Of a stretch of 64,000 nt of DNA, positions 33,627 to 46,686 are shown piece after piece. The notes beneath the pieces were generated by a model. That model was not told where the DNA came from, searched no databases, and saw only the letters and a list, made by a program, of their open reading frames with translations. Source of the stretch: Aspidapion aeneum. Lineage: Eukaryota > Arthropoda > Insecta > Coleoptera > Brentidae. Positions within the stretch are counted from its first letter, which is position 1. Every line of letters begins with the position of its first letter. The translations under genes and the position numbers were made by a program. The stretch lies in contig OY755039.1 in the NCBI GenBank assembly GCA_963576565.1, forward strand, positions 81,591,955 through 81,655,954, written 5' to 3'.

Positions 33627-33886
33627 ACAAACACTAGGTACGCAGCAAGAGCTGAGTTTCCACATTGGCCATCTTTGAAATGAAGGATGAACAGCAGACT
33701 CTGTATTGAATTTGGAAAGAAGCATCCAATTGCAGGTTTGCACAGCGACGGTAAGAAGACGTCGATTGTAGTGATGATGGCTGCTTGGCAGATCTATTGA
33801 CTTTAATGGTGGAATGGCTGCTTGGTTGATTAAACTGTTTGTGGAAGAAATTTGTTGGTTGGTTGACAGCACTTTGCAATAGCTGA
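33627..33886 (-). other. Exon-like segment in the LTR element interior
   Basis: On the minus strand, a polypyrimidine-rich TTTTTAG precedes GTCAGCTATTGCAAAGTG, after which the frame stays open to a stop near 33634. The peptide is rich in Ser, Gln and Asn (SSHSTIKVNRSAKQPSSLQS). Base composition is more balanced than on either side. It has no ATG in a good position, so if real it is an internal or terminal exon of a captured gene or of a non-coding transcript. Confidence 0.25.
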
Positions 33887-36462
33887 CCTAAAAACAAAAT
33901 AATTTTAATACAAGAAAAACAATATTTTCAATAACAATAAACCAACCTTATGTAAATCAAAATTATTTGTTTAAAAAAAATATTATTTAAAAAATAAAAA
34001 AATTAAATTTAAATTTTTTTTGATTTTATGATTACATCTCATAAATAAGTTTTAGGTGATCTAAAACTAGTTAGACAGTAAAGAACCTACAAAAGGTTGT
34101 CTAACCCAAAAAACGTGTTTGCATAAAAAGGCAAATTTTAAAACAAAGATACAAGTAAGAAATTACAAACACTAACTGAAATATTAAAATTAATTAACTT
34201 AACTTTAAGACTTTAAAATATATTTATACCGAATTAAAAAAATACGTTTAATTGACAATATTTGACAAGAAAAAAGATTTAAGTTGGTTTATTGTTTTCA
34301 GTGTAATAAAAAAAACGACCCTACCAGGTTAACACAATAAACTTTAAATCAAACATGGAATACTCTATCAAAGCAAAAACAAATCATATAAAAATAACTC
34401 ATGTGATCGAAAGAACAACTGAAAATAAATACAAGTTAGCAAAAACGAACACAAAATGATACAAAAACTGAAATACAAGTTTTTATCATAGTTAAGATTT
34501 TAATGATTCAAAAAAAATTTAAATTTTATAAAAAAAAATCAAATAGAACAGATAGAATAATCTCAAATGAAACAAATCCACATAGATTTTTTAAACAGAA
34601 TAAATTCAAATATAATATTTTTTTTACTAGAACAAATCAAAATCTAATTCAATATAGAACAAATCAATAAAAAAAAAATTCATGAACAAATGAAAATAGA
34701 ACAAATCCAGCCAGATGAATATACACATTTTCAAAATTACTTAGAATGAAGCTCCTCCTAGAATTTTTCACATTTTTTTCCGAATTTTCTTTAAAATTTC
34801 TTTCCTGAAACATTATCTTTTTTTTAATGTAAACTTTCTTTTCCATAGATCTTGCTAAATAATTTTTTCTTTAAACATGAAAAATATTCTTCCTTTCAAA
34901 TTGATTTTCGGTGTGATTTTAGTATGTTTGAAAATGAAAAGTTGGGTTTCCATTTTCTAACTAATTTGCATTTTATTTTATTTTCCAATTAATTGTAAGC
35001 TGGTTTTACACAATTTTGAAAAACTAAGAACAGCAGCAAAACAAAGTAGGTTATTATTGATGTCATTGTTTGAAAATTAGACATCTTTGCTTCAAAATAC
35101 TTGACTTAATGTAAGCAAATGTTTTAAAATTTGACCAATTTAGGTTTTTATCGAATTTCATGCGCACATAGGTGGCGATAGAGGATTTTAAAGTGCATGA
35201 ATCAAAACAAACAAAATAAAATAATCTTAGTTGATAATAAAATTTTAAATAAAATTATGTCTTATTATATTCCAATTGAAGCGAATGACAAAAAAAAATT
35301 AAACAAAAATGACAGTTGATGGTTGCTTCAATCGACTCTTTTTGGTGTTATGAAAAGAAAAAACTCTCTTGGGTTATTTTTCCAAAACTGCTAAATAAGA
35401 ACTATTTAGACTCCAAGCAGGCAAAAGCTTGCTTCGAAAATATGTAAAAAAAAATAATAAAAAAAAACTTTAAAATATTTTTGGTATAACATACTTTTTT
35501 TCCAATTTAATAAGTTGACAAAAAAAAACAAAAGGTATCTTAAACGATAAGGTTCTTTAGATAACGCAAGACTTAAAATGAGCAAATATTTTAAAAAAAT
35601 AATAATAAAAATAATAATAAATGAAATAATGCTTGCTAATATACGAAAAATAAACACTGATCTTAGAAAGACTAACTTTTACAATAAGTTTTTCCATAAA
35701 CGATCAACTAGTGATTTAATGATTTGATTATTTACGCAAAAAGTATACATAAATTACTTTTTGTTTATCATTAATAGAGGAAATTATGTATAGGCTTTAG
35801 TTAATAACAAAATTACTTAAAGATGATAATAGAAATAAAAATAATACAAAAATAATAATTTAGGTGTTCTTGATTAGTGCTATGCCTGTGCACTAGCATA
35901 TCATTTTAATAATGACGTTATAGAGAATATTTTTATATTATCGATTAACTAGGACAGCAAACAGAAAGGAACAAACTAACAAAAAAACATTTTTAGAAAA
36001 GACAACACATTTTTGTGATTTGACATAGTTACCAAAAGAAAAGTTCTACAAAAACAATTGTACTCATAGAGTAAAAGAAAAGTGGAGATTTTTTTTTAAG
36101 TTGTTTAAAATAGTGTAGATTTTAAAAAATATCAAAAAAAAAAAATTAAAAAAATTATCAAAATTTATCCTTAAAATGGAATTTGCTTGGCTTAAATGGT
36201 ACAGACTGTACTTAAAGTTCATATAGTCGAATATTTTCCATATAGGAGAAAAACATAAAAAATAAAATATTGTTTTATTGATAAACAATACAAAAATTCA
36301 AAAATAGTTTTACACAATCAAATGTTATTAATTTGGATAATATTGATTTTATCAAGTTATAATATAATGAGAAGAGAAAAAAAAAAATAGAAAAATGTAT
36401 CTTAGCAATGTTAAGATTGCTATGATAATATCCAATTGGATTCAAAAATGACTTCAAAATGG

Positions 36463-36467
<5 letters not shown>

Positions 36468-36501
<34 letters not shown>
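36468..36501. repeat. (AT)n microsatellite
   Basis: About 15 AT units in the LTR element interior. Confidence 0.9.
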
Positions 36502-36505
<4 letters not shown>

Positions 36506-39500
36506 TAAATCGAAAAATTTTAACCGTTGATGACGTAGTTTTTATTCGGTTTATGGGATCTTAGAAAAGCACTGATTAAGAGCAAATGATCCCCATTTAA
36601 AAAAACAAAGCTTTTTGAAATAATGGACTCTAAAATATACTATATATAATCGATTTTACGTTAATACTTTAACCAATAGGTGTTGATTTACTATAACATA
36701 CATATCCATCATAAAAGAACAAAACCAAAAGGCATGTGTGGATTTTAACAAAAAATAAAATGATATTTTGTTTTTTTAAAATATTACAAAAATAAAAAAA
36801 AACAATTAAAAGTTTACAAAAAATGACTTTACCAAAATAATAAAAAGTTAAGTATTACACTTTTTCCGTGTAACACAAAAAACAAGATTAAAATTACATA
36901 TCTGACAGATGACTGATGCAGATATTATCTGAAAAGATACAATTTACTTCTACCAAAGCAAAGTACAAAAGAGATTAAAGAATTGGTTTTCACGTATAAT
37001 AATAGGTTACAAAAGCTCTGTATACTTCAAGATAGAACTGTGGCATAACGCGATAGAGACACTGTCTCTAAGTCCAGCGATTGTTATGCCAACTACCAAT
37101 CTCCACAGCTAATTAGCTATTTTTTTATAAAATTTGTGCTTATGCACTTAGTGTTTATGGTAATTAGTTACACTAAAAAATTTTTTTTATACAAAGATTT
37201 TATTTACTTGATTTTAAATATACTCTTCCATTAAGATGTTTTTGATTAAAAACTTTCTAATTCAAATGAGACTTTTTTCGTTAGTCTATAGGTGTTATCA
37301 CTGCTAAAGCCAAAGACAGTGGTTTTATTTATAAAATTTCAAGACAAAAGAAAATATATAATTTTCATAATGTAAATATTACCAAATGACATAAAGATTA
37401 GCTTAAATGGCTTATCAACCCTATAAAGTAAAAAGAGTAAAAATTTGATCATAAAATTTTATAATGAAAGAAAATACTTCTTTATTCTGCTGTTCTTGTC
37501 TGTTTTTCCAATCTCTGATTATTTCTTGATGTTAATATCTTTTTTTTTAAATATCACTGATAAAAATATAACGGTTTTCATTTGATATGGCATGACTCAA
37601 GAGTCGTCTACTCTTTATGGTTGTATCTTCTAGGTTTTTCCTATTCCTATACCATTAAACACTAAATTTCTAAAAATCCTAACTTTTAGTTACTATCTCA
37701 AATATTATCTAATTAACCTATTTTTTAACCAAGTCAGAAAAATTGTCCAAATGTCTACCATAAAACCTGTTTTAAAATAATATCCCATCATCACTTCAAC
37801 ACAGGTTTCAAAAACATATAGTGACTCTTGTATACCAAATCTAAATCATGTTTCGTCATAATAAAAAAAATAGGTAGCTACCATTTTAAATTGAAAATTG
37901 TATTGTAAAATATAAAATTTATTCAACGACAACGCTTTTGTCTCCCTAATTAGAAAACATAAGACACTGTGAGCTCAGCATTTCCGGTTACTGGCCAGAT
38001 TCCTGAAATTGGAAGATCACAGGTGTGTACAGAAGAAAGAGACTACTCCAAATCTTCTTGTTAAATAAATTTTCCGGTCTAGTGTTTATCCAGTATAACT
38101 CAAAAATGAGTTCCCAACATGACGAAATAGAAAATTACCTTGGTCTCCTACTGGTAACTACTAGGTGTGACGTCACTGTCTTCATTAACCTACCCTGATA
38201 TAACTTTTATTCGTTTCATTGGTAAAGTTTTACCTCTACCTTGAATAGTTTTTCCCTAATTTAAATTCCCATTTTTACAAAATGACTTGACTTGAAAGAA
38301 ACCCAAAAATCCAACCCATATATTTTTCCGCTGTTTTAGACCAGTTCACCTGTAGACCATGTAAGCTATAACATGACGATTATTAATTCAGTAGTTTTCT
38401 TGATAAAGATTGGTTAAAACATCTAACTGACTATACCGTAACCCTATCTTTCAAAATTGAGTTACGATATTAGGAGATACGGCAACAAACAAAACAAATA
38501 TAGACCAATTGAAAATTTTAATTATAGGTATACCATAGAAACACCCTCTCGAGTGGAGAAGAAAAATTCCCTAATTTACTCCTCAGCCTTCTTCTCAATG
38601 ACTGGGGAGTTTAAAATCCAGCTAAGAACACTCATTCCAAAAAAAACATTTTATAAAATAATCTATAATATAATGATACAAACAGCGAAAAAAAATTAAT
38701 TCGCCCTCGTCTTACAAAAACAACAAAAGAAAAAGAAAACGCGACGATTCCACTTGGCGAATTATTATTGGTCTATTGTTTTATAACATTCCTTATACAT
38801 CAAAAGATGCATATAACAAACACAGATCCATTTTGCCATACCATATAGCCATATCAAAGTTACGTTAAAAGAAAATTCTAGGACGCTTTAATTCAAAAAT
38901 ACTTCCCTCTCACATATTTACTCAACAGATAGTAATAGACTTTTGTCATTCATAAAAATATCAACAATTTTAGAACAAATAGTTTTTAAAAACTCTCAAC
39001 TTGATGTGTCAGTCATTTACAACTCAATACAAAAAATACAATCCTGAAATAAATTTAAAAAAATATTAATTGAGTAAAATTTTTGGGGGAAGTCGAAGAA
39101 TCGTAGACCTCTACAGTTGTTGAATGTCATGGTCTTCACCTATAAAAGAAAACGAAGTTATAACACTAATTTTATACATGGTTTTAACAAATATAATAAA
39201 ACTTTTTCTTTAAAACATCATTTAATGAATTTATTATGCTTTTGACATAGTGTTTAGACACTATTATTTTTCTTTTCTTTAAAATCGGTCTCGTAGTTAT
39301 TAAAAATTAAAACAAGTTTGTACAAATTTTAAATGAGTGCTCATAAATTACGAGGATTAGATGATAATTAAAAACTTTTTAGGTGAATAAAACAATAAAA
39401 GCTCTACAAATGCAAAATTTTAAGTTAAAATGCTAAGGCATTGCTTAATTAATTTATGTTATATATGTCTATGTAATGATAGACAGGCTTGCTTTTGCAA

Positions 39501-39809
39501 TGCAAGAAAAAATATCTTTAGTGTCAAAATTGCAAATATTGAAACAAAAAAAAACTTAAAAACTTAAAACAAAGATTGTCCTTTTTGACATCGACGATCT
39601 AATCTAAAAACTCAAGAGAGAGATTGTCCCTTTTGACTTTTAGATTGATCCAGGATCTAGATTAATATTTTTTTTTTATAGGTTTTTTTAATACGTGTGT
39701 AGCTTGAGCTATTACAAAAAAAACTAAACTTTTTGGCAAAGAATGGGTAGGGGATGAAATGTCAACTACCTCTAATTCAGAAAATTTAATCGTTTATTTA
39801 AACAACTAC

Positions 39810-40193
39810 ACTTTCCATTCCATTCCAATGGAAAGTGTCGAAATGGATGCAATAAGATCAATGAGAATATTCAGAACTGATCATACAAGAAATAAGATCA
39901 TAAAATAAATAATGGGAATCGAGGAAAGCATAACTGATGACATCACTAAAAGGCAACTGATATGGTATGCCCATGTACAACGGATGAACGACGAAAGATT
40001 ACCAAAACAGGTCCTAGAATGGCAACCAATAGGGCGCAGAAAAAGAGGGCGTCCGAAACTGGAATGGCAACAGTCAATCCAAAGAACAACGAGTCAAAAA
40101 AAAACTGACGGAAGATGACTGTCAGAATCGAAGGAAATGGAAAATAGGCGTCGGACAACGTAGAAAAACGTTCTAAACCGACATATTAGTAGT
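39810..40193 (+). pseudogene. 5'-truncated LINE tail, 10-bp target duplication
   Basis: Duplicated AAACAACTAC at 39800..39809 and 40194..40203. Translation gives the C-terminal part of a non-LTR retrotransposon polyprotein: EMDAIRSMRIFRTD, a stop, then GIEESITDDITKRQLIWYAH, 'VQRMNDERLPKQVLEW', 'GRRKRGRPKLEW', and after a frameshift LTEDDCQNRRKWKIGVGQRR with a terminal stop. This order (WYGHVxRM, GRRxRGRPxxxW, NRxxWRxGxGQRR) is typical of LINE 3' ends in insects. The 5' end carries a short hairpin (TTTCCATTCCATTCCAATGGAAA). Confidence 0.85.
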
Positions 40194-40203
40194 AAACAAC
40201 TAC

Positions 40204-43062
40204 TGTATAGAGTAAGTCCAACTACAGCAAAATAGTAATAACACATTAAAAAAAGAAAGTAAGCTCTGATGATAATTGCATAAAAAATATTTTTTATTTA
40301 AACAGGATAAGATTACAAAAGTTAGCAAAGAAACGAATGTACTAAATCTTTTGGTTGCCAAGATATTTACGCACGCAAGTTATTATATTGCTACGACTAC
40401 ACTATAGAATCTCTGTGTGTAAATAAATTAAAACTTTTGAGATTCAGGACTATTTACATATGCTAATAATATCCTGGATGTATGTATCTATCCAACATTT
40501 TCTTGGAACACAAAGAAAAAAACGAATGAATACTAAAAAAAGAAAGAAAACTTAAATTCGTTGGACACTAACACAAGGTGCGGTCAAAACTGTGAAGTAA
40601 TTCGATTAACTGTGCAGAGAAAACTTAACTGAAAAATTATAGAACTTTATGCATATAATAGCATAGCTAAGAAGGCATTGTGTTATTAGCGCTTTTCAAA
40701 AAAAAACATACAGTACGAAGTACGAAGTAGGCCTGGCAAATAGACCTTTCTTTTGGGCTACTTTTTGTTAGCAGTTGATAAAGATTACTATGATCAAAAA
40801 AAATTACATTAACAGATAAAACAAATCAAAATTATCGAACGAACATTTTCACATATCTTTTTAAATCTTAACATGAACAACAAAAAAAAATACTAACCAA
40901 TAGGTTTAAGTTTTAGTAATTATCTTAAACAAAAATGAATGAAAGCTCAAATAACACGTTTCAGGTTGACAAAAATAGACACAAAAGGTCTTAATGACTT
41001 CATGGTATAATTTATAAAAATGAAATATAGTTTAAAAAAAAATGATAGATAGAAATTTATGTAAGCTGTTTTCAGTACTCCACTGTACACGCGGGTCTAT
41101 TGCGTACCACTGTAAATTACTCATTTAAAATGTACTGATCAATTTTAAAAAGTTTTTATGAAAAACTTTATATCATATAGATATCCAAATACCAATTTTT
41201 TTTTTAGTTTGTAAATAAAAATCCTATACATTTTTTTAATTTAACGCACAAAAATCGTCACATGTGATGTGATTACGAGAGAATATTAGGAATAATGTAC
41301 ATAAGCCATTATTTTCTAGATTTAGCTGGTCAACTCAAAAATAACCGACCGACCTTAATGAAATTTAAATCAAGGCACTGCATTTCTCACTTAAGATCTT
41401 GTTTGAAAAATATAAATTTAATAGTACCCGTGAATGAAAAAACAAACCCGGGTTTCATGTTACCCACGGAAAAGTTTGAGAGAAACAAAACTTTTTTTTC
41501 ACGAAAGCTTGTTTGATCTATAAATATAATATCATAGTTTAATTGATAGATACCGTAAAACGTTGTGTTTACTATGCGTCAGGCACAGATCTACGGGAGG
41601 AGAAAAAGGTGAAATTTCCCTCCCAAATCTTCAAATATATTTGTTTTGGACACACATAATACAGTGGTCTGGACAATATACAAAACAGTTCTATGCAATA
41701 TTTATTATAATATTTCCTTCCCCAAATAAAATTCCTTGATACGCCACTGTTAGAAAACATTTTATTCCAATTGAAAAAAGGCACGAAGTAGGTAGGTGTC
41801 TAAGAATGTTTTTCTGGACTTCGTATGAATAGAAGAAAGGCCCTTTTTAGAAAGTAGGTATAAAATATTGTGACCATGTGTTTTACCAGTATATCTTTGT
41901 TTCATATAGACTCAAGTGGTCTGAAATACTTTTATAGCCTGTAAATTGATTTATGGGCCAAGACGTTTTAACTTGGAAATAAAAGATCAAAAAATATGAA
42001 ATTAAATAACGGTTTTTTCCTTTCGAAACCTTTCTTGGATATTTAAAAAAAATGCAGCCTAAATAAAAAAAGTTTTACCATACTTAAATTGATTCAAGCA
42101 AATATACAGGGTATCTTTTTGCAACGGTATTTGCAATAATTTTCAAAAGTTGATTTAGTTTTTCAAAATAGTTTATTTGCTTGAAGCAATAGACTAAGTC
42201 GTTCAAACTAATTTATGTCTCGTTTTTTTTCTACTAATCCTATTTGATTTTAATTAATTTTATAATTTAGTTTATTGGTTATGTATAACCTAAATTTCCA
42301 TATTTCCATATTGCGTTTTCTCTTTAACCAGTTTTTAATTATTAAATGGGAATTATGTTATATTTATTTTAATAATTATTATTTATGCTAAATAATATTA
42401 TTTTTAAGATTATGTATAGAATTATTACTAACTCAAAATACTCGAGTTTTTATTTTAGGAAAAATATCAAATACCTTTATCCAATTTCAAAGGTCAAGTC
42501 AAATTTAGAAAAATAGATAGATCATTATCTTCGGTTAAATTTTAGAAACAATTATTAGTACTTCTCTTATATAGTATGGAAAAGGAACTGCTAAGCAATC
42601 TTTTTAGGTTATCTGGTGTTTTGGTGTAAACCTACATATTACATCAAACATGGTACTTTGATCTTATCGAATTTATTTATTTAAATTGTTTATATTTTTA
42701 GTTATTTAAAACATTCTACTTAATTTGTATATCTTTTAATAAAAATCAATAATGTACCTATATAGTCATAAAGACATGGACAGGACCTGTAAACTTGGTC
42801 TTTTTAATAAAAATTGCAAGAAAATATCTTCTAGCTTCAAACTAATCAAACCGATTTCACTGTCACCAACTATAGTGACAACAAATTATCATTGTAAAAC
42901 AAGCAAAAACGGTTACGAAAAACCTTTACTGTGTTAGGACATTGATTTGTGGCTTTCTTTAGCCTTATGCAATGAAAATGCTATGAGATTATGTTTTTTC
43001 CAAAAAATTACTGTATGGCTTTACAAAATATTATTTCACTTAAGACATGGTCGATAGCACCA
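40204..43062. other. Interior of the LTR element, middle part: non-coding
   Basis: AT-rich. Near 41579..41750 CAGGCACAGATCTACGGGAG and CCTTGATACGCCACTG look like decayed ends of a hAT-like MITE, but the two ends match poorly. Near 42107 is ACAGGGTATCTTTTTGCAACG, similar to the ACAGGGTGT phrase found elsewhere. No gene recognised. Confidence 0.45.
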
Positions 43063-43286
43063 ATACATTTGTTAAATCGATCGTCCTTCTGTCAAACAAA
43101 TGTATTGTAAACTGGAGACCTTGGGAAAATAAAAGAGGTAGTGGAAGACCACAAATGAGATGGGGCACGATTTGAAAGAAACATGCGGACTAGATGGATG
43201 AACACGGCGTCATACAGGAAAGAGTGGAAGATATTGAAGGAGGCCTATATCCAAAGATGGATCGAAGAAGGCTAAATAAATAGATA
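43063..43286 (+). pseudogene. 5'-truncated LINE tail, 10-bp target duplication
   Basis: GATAGCACCA occurs at 43053..43062 and 43287..43296. From 43110 the translation reads NWRPWENKRGSGRPQMRW with stops after it. From about 43195 another frame reads WMNTASYRKEWKILKEAYIQ and RWIEEG before a stop at 43275, the usual ending of insect LINE ORF2 proteins (WxxxAxDRxxWxxLxEAYxQRW). The 3' tail is AAATAAATAGATAGATA. The 5' end again carries an inverted repeat (ATACATTTGTT / AACAAATGTAT). A second, different LINE lineage from 39810..40193. Confidence 0.8.
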
Positions 43287-43296
43287 GATAGCACCA

Positions 43297-46200
43297 TTCT
43301 TTTTAAAAGGTAATGAATGTACTGTTAAAATTACCAATGCAAAACTTGTTTAATTACCGTGCGAATAAATACCTAACTCAAAAATTACTGTCAAAAAACT
43401 CACACACATTATGCACAGAAAAATGAGATCTTCACTCTTGTTATTAGACAATAAAACTAGTAGTAGTTTATAACAAATAATGTTTAATTACAACTTGCGC
43501 AATGTCAATCATTGCTCTAGGTGACATTTTACAGAAAAAAAAACAGATGGTAAAATAAAGGACTTTATAAATAAAAATTTTGACTCGATCTAAAATATGT
43601 ACTGAGATAAAAGCTTATGGGCAGTTCTCAATAGGTAATATAGTCCTTTCTTAAGTTTAGTTAACGTGTTTTGACTTTTAAGTTAATTGATGGATAATTT
43701 ATTTATTTTTTCAGTAAAGTTATTATTCAATATAATGACATACGAATAAAAAAATAGGATGAAACTCTCTCTAAATAGGCTAAGTTGTGTTTTAAGATGG
43801 TAGTAAACCGATATGGATGCCATTTTTATTTTTTCTACAAAAAAGGTTTAGTTTTCTGTTAGGTTAACGTTTTGATTTTTGAAAATATAAAAAAAATAAC
43901 GTACATTTTTCGCTAAAGGTGGTTATTTTATTGCTTTGATTTAAAATAGGTCGAATTTTCTTAATATCCTTTCTTAGGATATAACTTTAGATCTTTTTTT
44001 CGAAAAAAATAGGTCTTCAAAGTTAGACATGTACCAAATTTTAATGTTGACAAAGATCAGTATTTTTTTTTCATAATATGAGCTTTTTATCAAACTCCCT
44101 AATCATTTTTCTCTTTCTACATCATGGTTTTAACTCAGAATGATCGATTTGGTAATAAGTAGTTTTAGGTTTTAATTTCAAAGGTGTTAATATTTAATAA
44201 GATATTTAAGTGTGATGAGTTCATTTATTAACATAAATAGTTAATTACCTAATTACTTTGCATGTAGCGGATTAATTCATTTAAGGGCCAAGATAATGAC
44301 AAAATAAAGCAAAAATAATTTTATTGTGATTTTTTCCCAAAATATTTTTAATATGCTATTATCTACATAATAACAAGAGACCATAAATTAGTTTAGGACT
44401 TTAACGGCCAAAACTCAAAAGTTTTTGGTCCGGACAATTTAGTAAGCTTTACCTGAATCATAGAAAATTGAATGAAGGGTCACGGATCACCTGGGTTCTA
44501 CATAGGTTTTTCCATTTCATAATATTTAATTAGGTATACCATTATGCAAAAATGGCTTGACAATAACTTACGATAATAAACGACAATATACTTTTTGATT
44601 TGATTAAAAATATTATGAAACGAAATTCACTTGATTACCTACATGTTAGTGAAAGAAAATAAATAAAATAAAGTCTCTCTAAAAAAAAACCAAAAAAAAT
44701 ATACAGGAGGTTGTTACATTTACCTCACTTTACTTAAAAGCTGTGAATTTGCAGATAGTGCTGATAATATCCAACTTAAAAAGAAAATCAAATTTTCTTT
44801 TATGAAAAGAATAATACGTCATAAGAAAATTATAAAGCAAAAATAGTTCGACAGGTACGTCGTTTTAAAGAATGCTATGTTTGAATGCTATGTTTTGTAA
44901 CATAAAATGTAAATTTTTTATTTTTAATTTGATAATATTTGAATAGAGTCGATATTTGCTGTGGCTACATTTATTTAGTCCATGGTTTTAACAATTTAGT
45001 GCTTTTTTTTTAAATTTTGAAAGATTTACTTGTGGACCTTATAATAAAGAAATTTCTCATAATCGACAAAGTTGTTACTGAGATACAAAGAAATCAGTTA
45101 GTCATGTTTATTTTCCAAAAATAAACTTGTGTGTAATTTGAAAAATAAAATTCATTTTGAAAATCTGGAAATATAAAAACATAAAATTTGAAAATACTTC
45201 GTGGTTGCTTACTTATAGTTTGAACTGGTAAATCTCAATCATATATGTATGATATAGAGAGTACAAAAATGACAACAAAAAAAAACATCTGTCACATATT
45301 CTATACAAGATATTGCTAGTAGCTAGGTCTGTTTTTTGAGTTTATCCTGACCAGGCACTTTACAACAGTCCTGTAGCACAAATTTATGAGAGATGAAATT
45401 GCCATAATGATTGCATGGAAAAAGTAGTTAGAAATTATAAATTTTAAAGTTATGATGCAATATCAATGGAAAATTACTTGAGATTAATTAATTACACCAT
45501 TTGGGATACTTAGATGGTCAAATAATTTGGCTTAGGTACTTTTTGCCAAATGAAGTTTTAGGTATTAAACAAACAATAAAACCAAAATAAAGTAGAAATA
45601 TCGATATCTACGAAGAAAAATACGTATAAAAAACAATGTTATAATGACTTAACATAAATTTTTGTATTATTTAAACAAAAAATGTTATTAAATATTAATA
45701 AAAAAGGTTTAATGGTTCAAAAAAACAAAAAAAACTGTTATTAATGCAATACAATAAATAAAAAATATCCTCCCTTAGTTATATTTGACGGGTGTCTTCA
45801 AAAAAAATCAGTGGTTTATCAGAGGAAGGGTTGGCAATTATTGTTTCAGCCAACTAATCAAAAATAAAGAGTTGCAATGGACTCTTTTTTTTGTGTTTTT
45901 AATAAAAGATTCTTAAAAAAATTCAGCTAGAAAGACAAAATAGGCTTTAATGGCAAGAGAATTATAAGTTTAATGAGACTTTATTTTAACAACACTGTGC
46001 TACAATTAAGACAAAATAATGGACTCTTTTATCCATTTTGTTTAAATAATGTTTTGATGGAACAATTTTAAAGTTTACCAACGAGTTTTGGAGTTATAAC
46101 TCAAATCTAGAGTTCAGTAAAGCTTTATTAAGGCAAAAGGTTGATCCTTTCGCATGCTGGAGAGTCCGTCCTCCAGATAGAAATGGAGAGCATTTTATTT

Positions 46201-46686
46201 GCTGGCATATTTGGATAGTATTTAAACTTAACTTTTCAATAAAAAATATTCTACCAATTTATCTTTTAAAAATTTAAAGTGATCATATATCAATAGAAAA
46301 ATTGTCATAACATTGACATTTTCCTTGTACTGTACTGTGGACAAAAAAAATATTCAAAAATATTGAAAATACACATAATTGTAACACAGATTATAACGTA
46401 ACGTAAATTAAACAACGAAAAACAGTTATGGCACATCTTCCAACAAATTAGTTTTGGTTTTCAAAAACTAGACAAGACTATTTCTTTTTAAACGAACAAT
46501 TTTACAAAAATTTCCTTTAGTTTTTCCAACAAAATACTACCAATGGGTTAACTAAAGTACTATTGAGTTTTTCTCAAACTTTCAACATAAAATTTTCACA
46601 AATTTTCCAAAATTTTTCCCAAATTTTCCAAAATTTTTTCACAAATTTTCCAAAAACTAAATTACCCTGAACTACTGACACCACTT
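43297..46686. other. Interior of the LTR element, last part: non-coding
   Basis: AT-rich, no open frames of note. Positions 46580..46660 consist of imperfect CACAAATTTTCCAAAA repeats. The sequence just before the second LTR lacks the purine tract expected for plus-strand priming. Confidence 0.6.

Larger units (their letters stand above)
33079..39809. other. Interior of the LTR element, first part: non-coding
   Basis: Strongly AT-rich with long A and T runs. Only short frames, mostly reading low-complexity sequence. One GC-richer segment at about 33600..33890 reads open on the minus strand and starts after a splice-acceptor-like TTTTGTTTTTAG (complement of 33887..33898). An (AT)n run is at 36468..36501. 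An 80-codon frame at 38457..38699 shows no family features. No promoter or RNA gene recognised. Confidence 0.6.

Noticed and set aside
33570..33872. 100-codon minus-strand frame as a gag-like protein
   Set aside because: No zinc knuckle or capsid features; a different frame of the same exon-like island is equally open.
41579..41750. hAT-like MITE in the LTR element interior
   Set aside because: The two ends align poorly and no 8-bp duplication is visible; mentioned only as a possibility.
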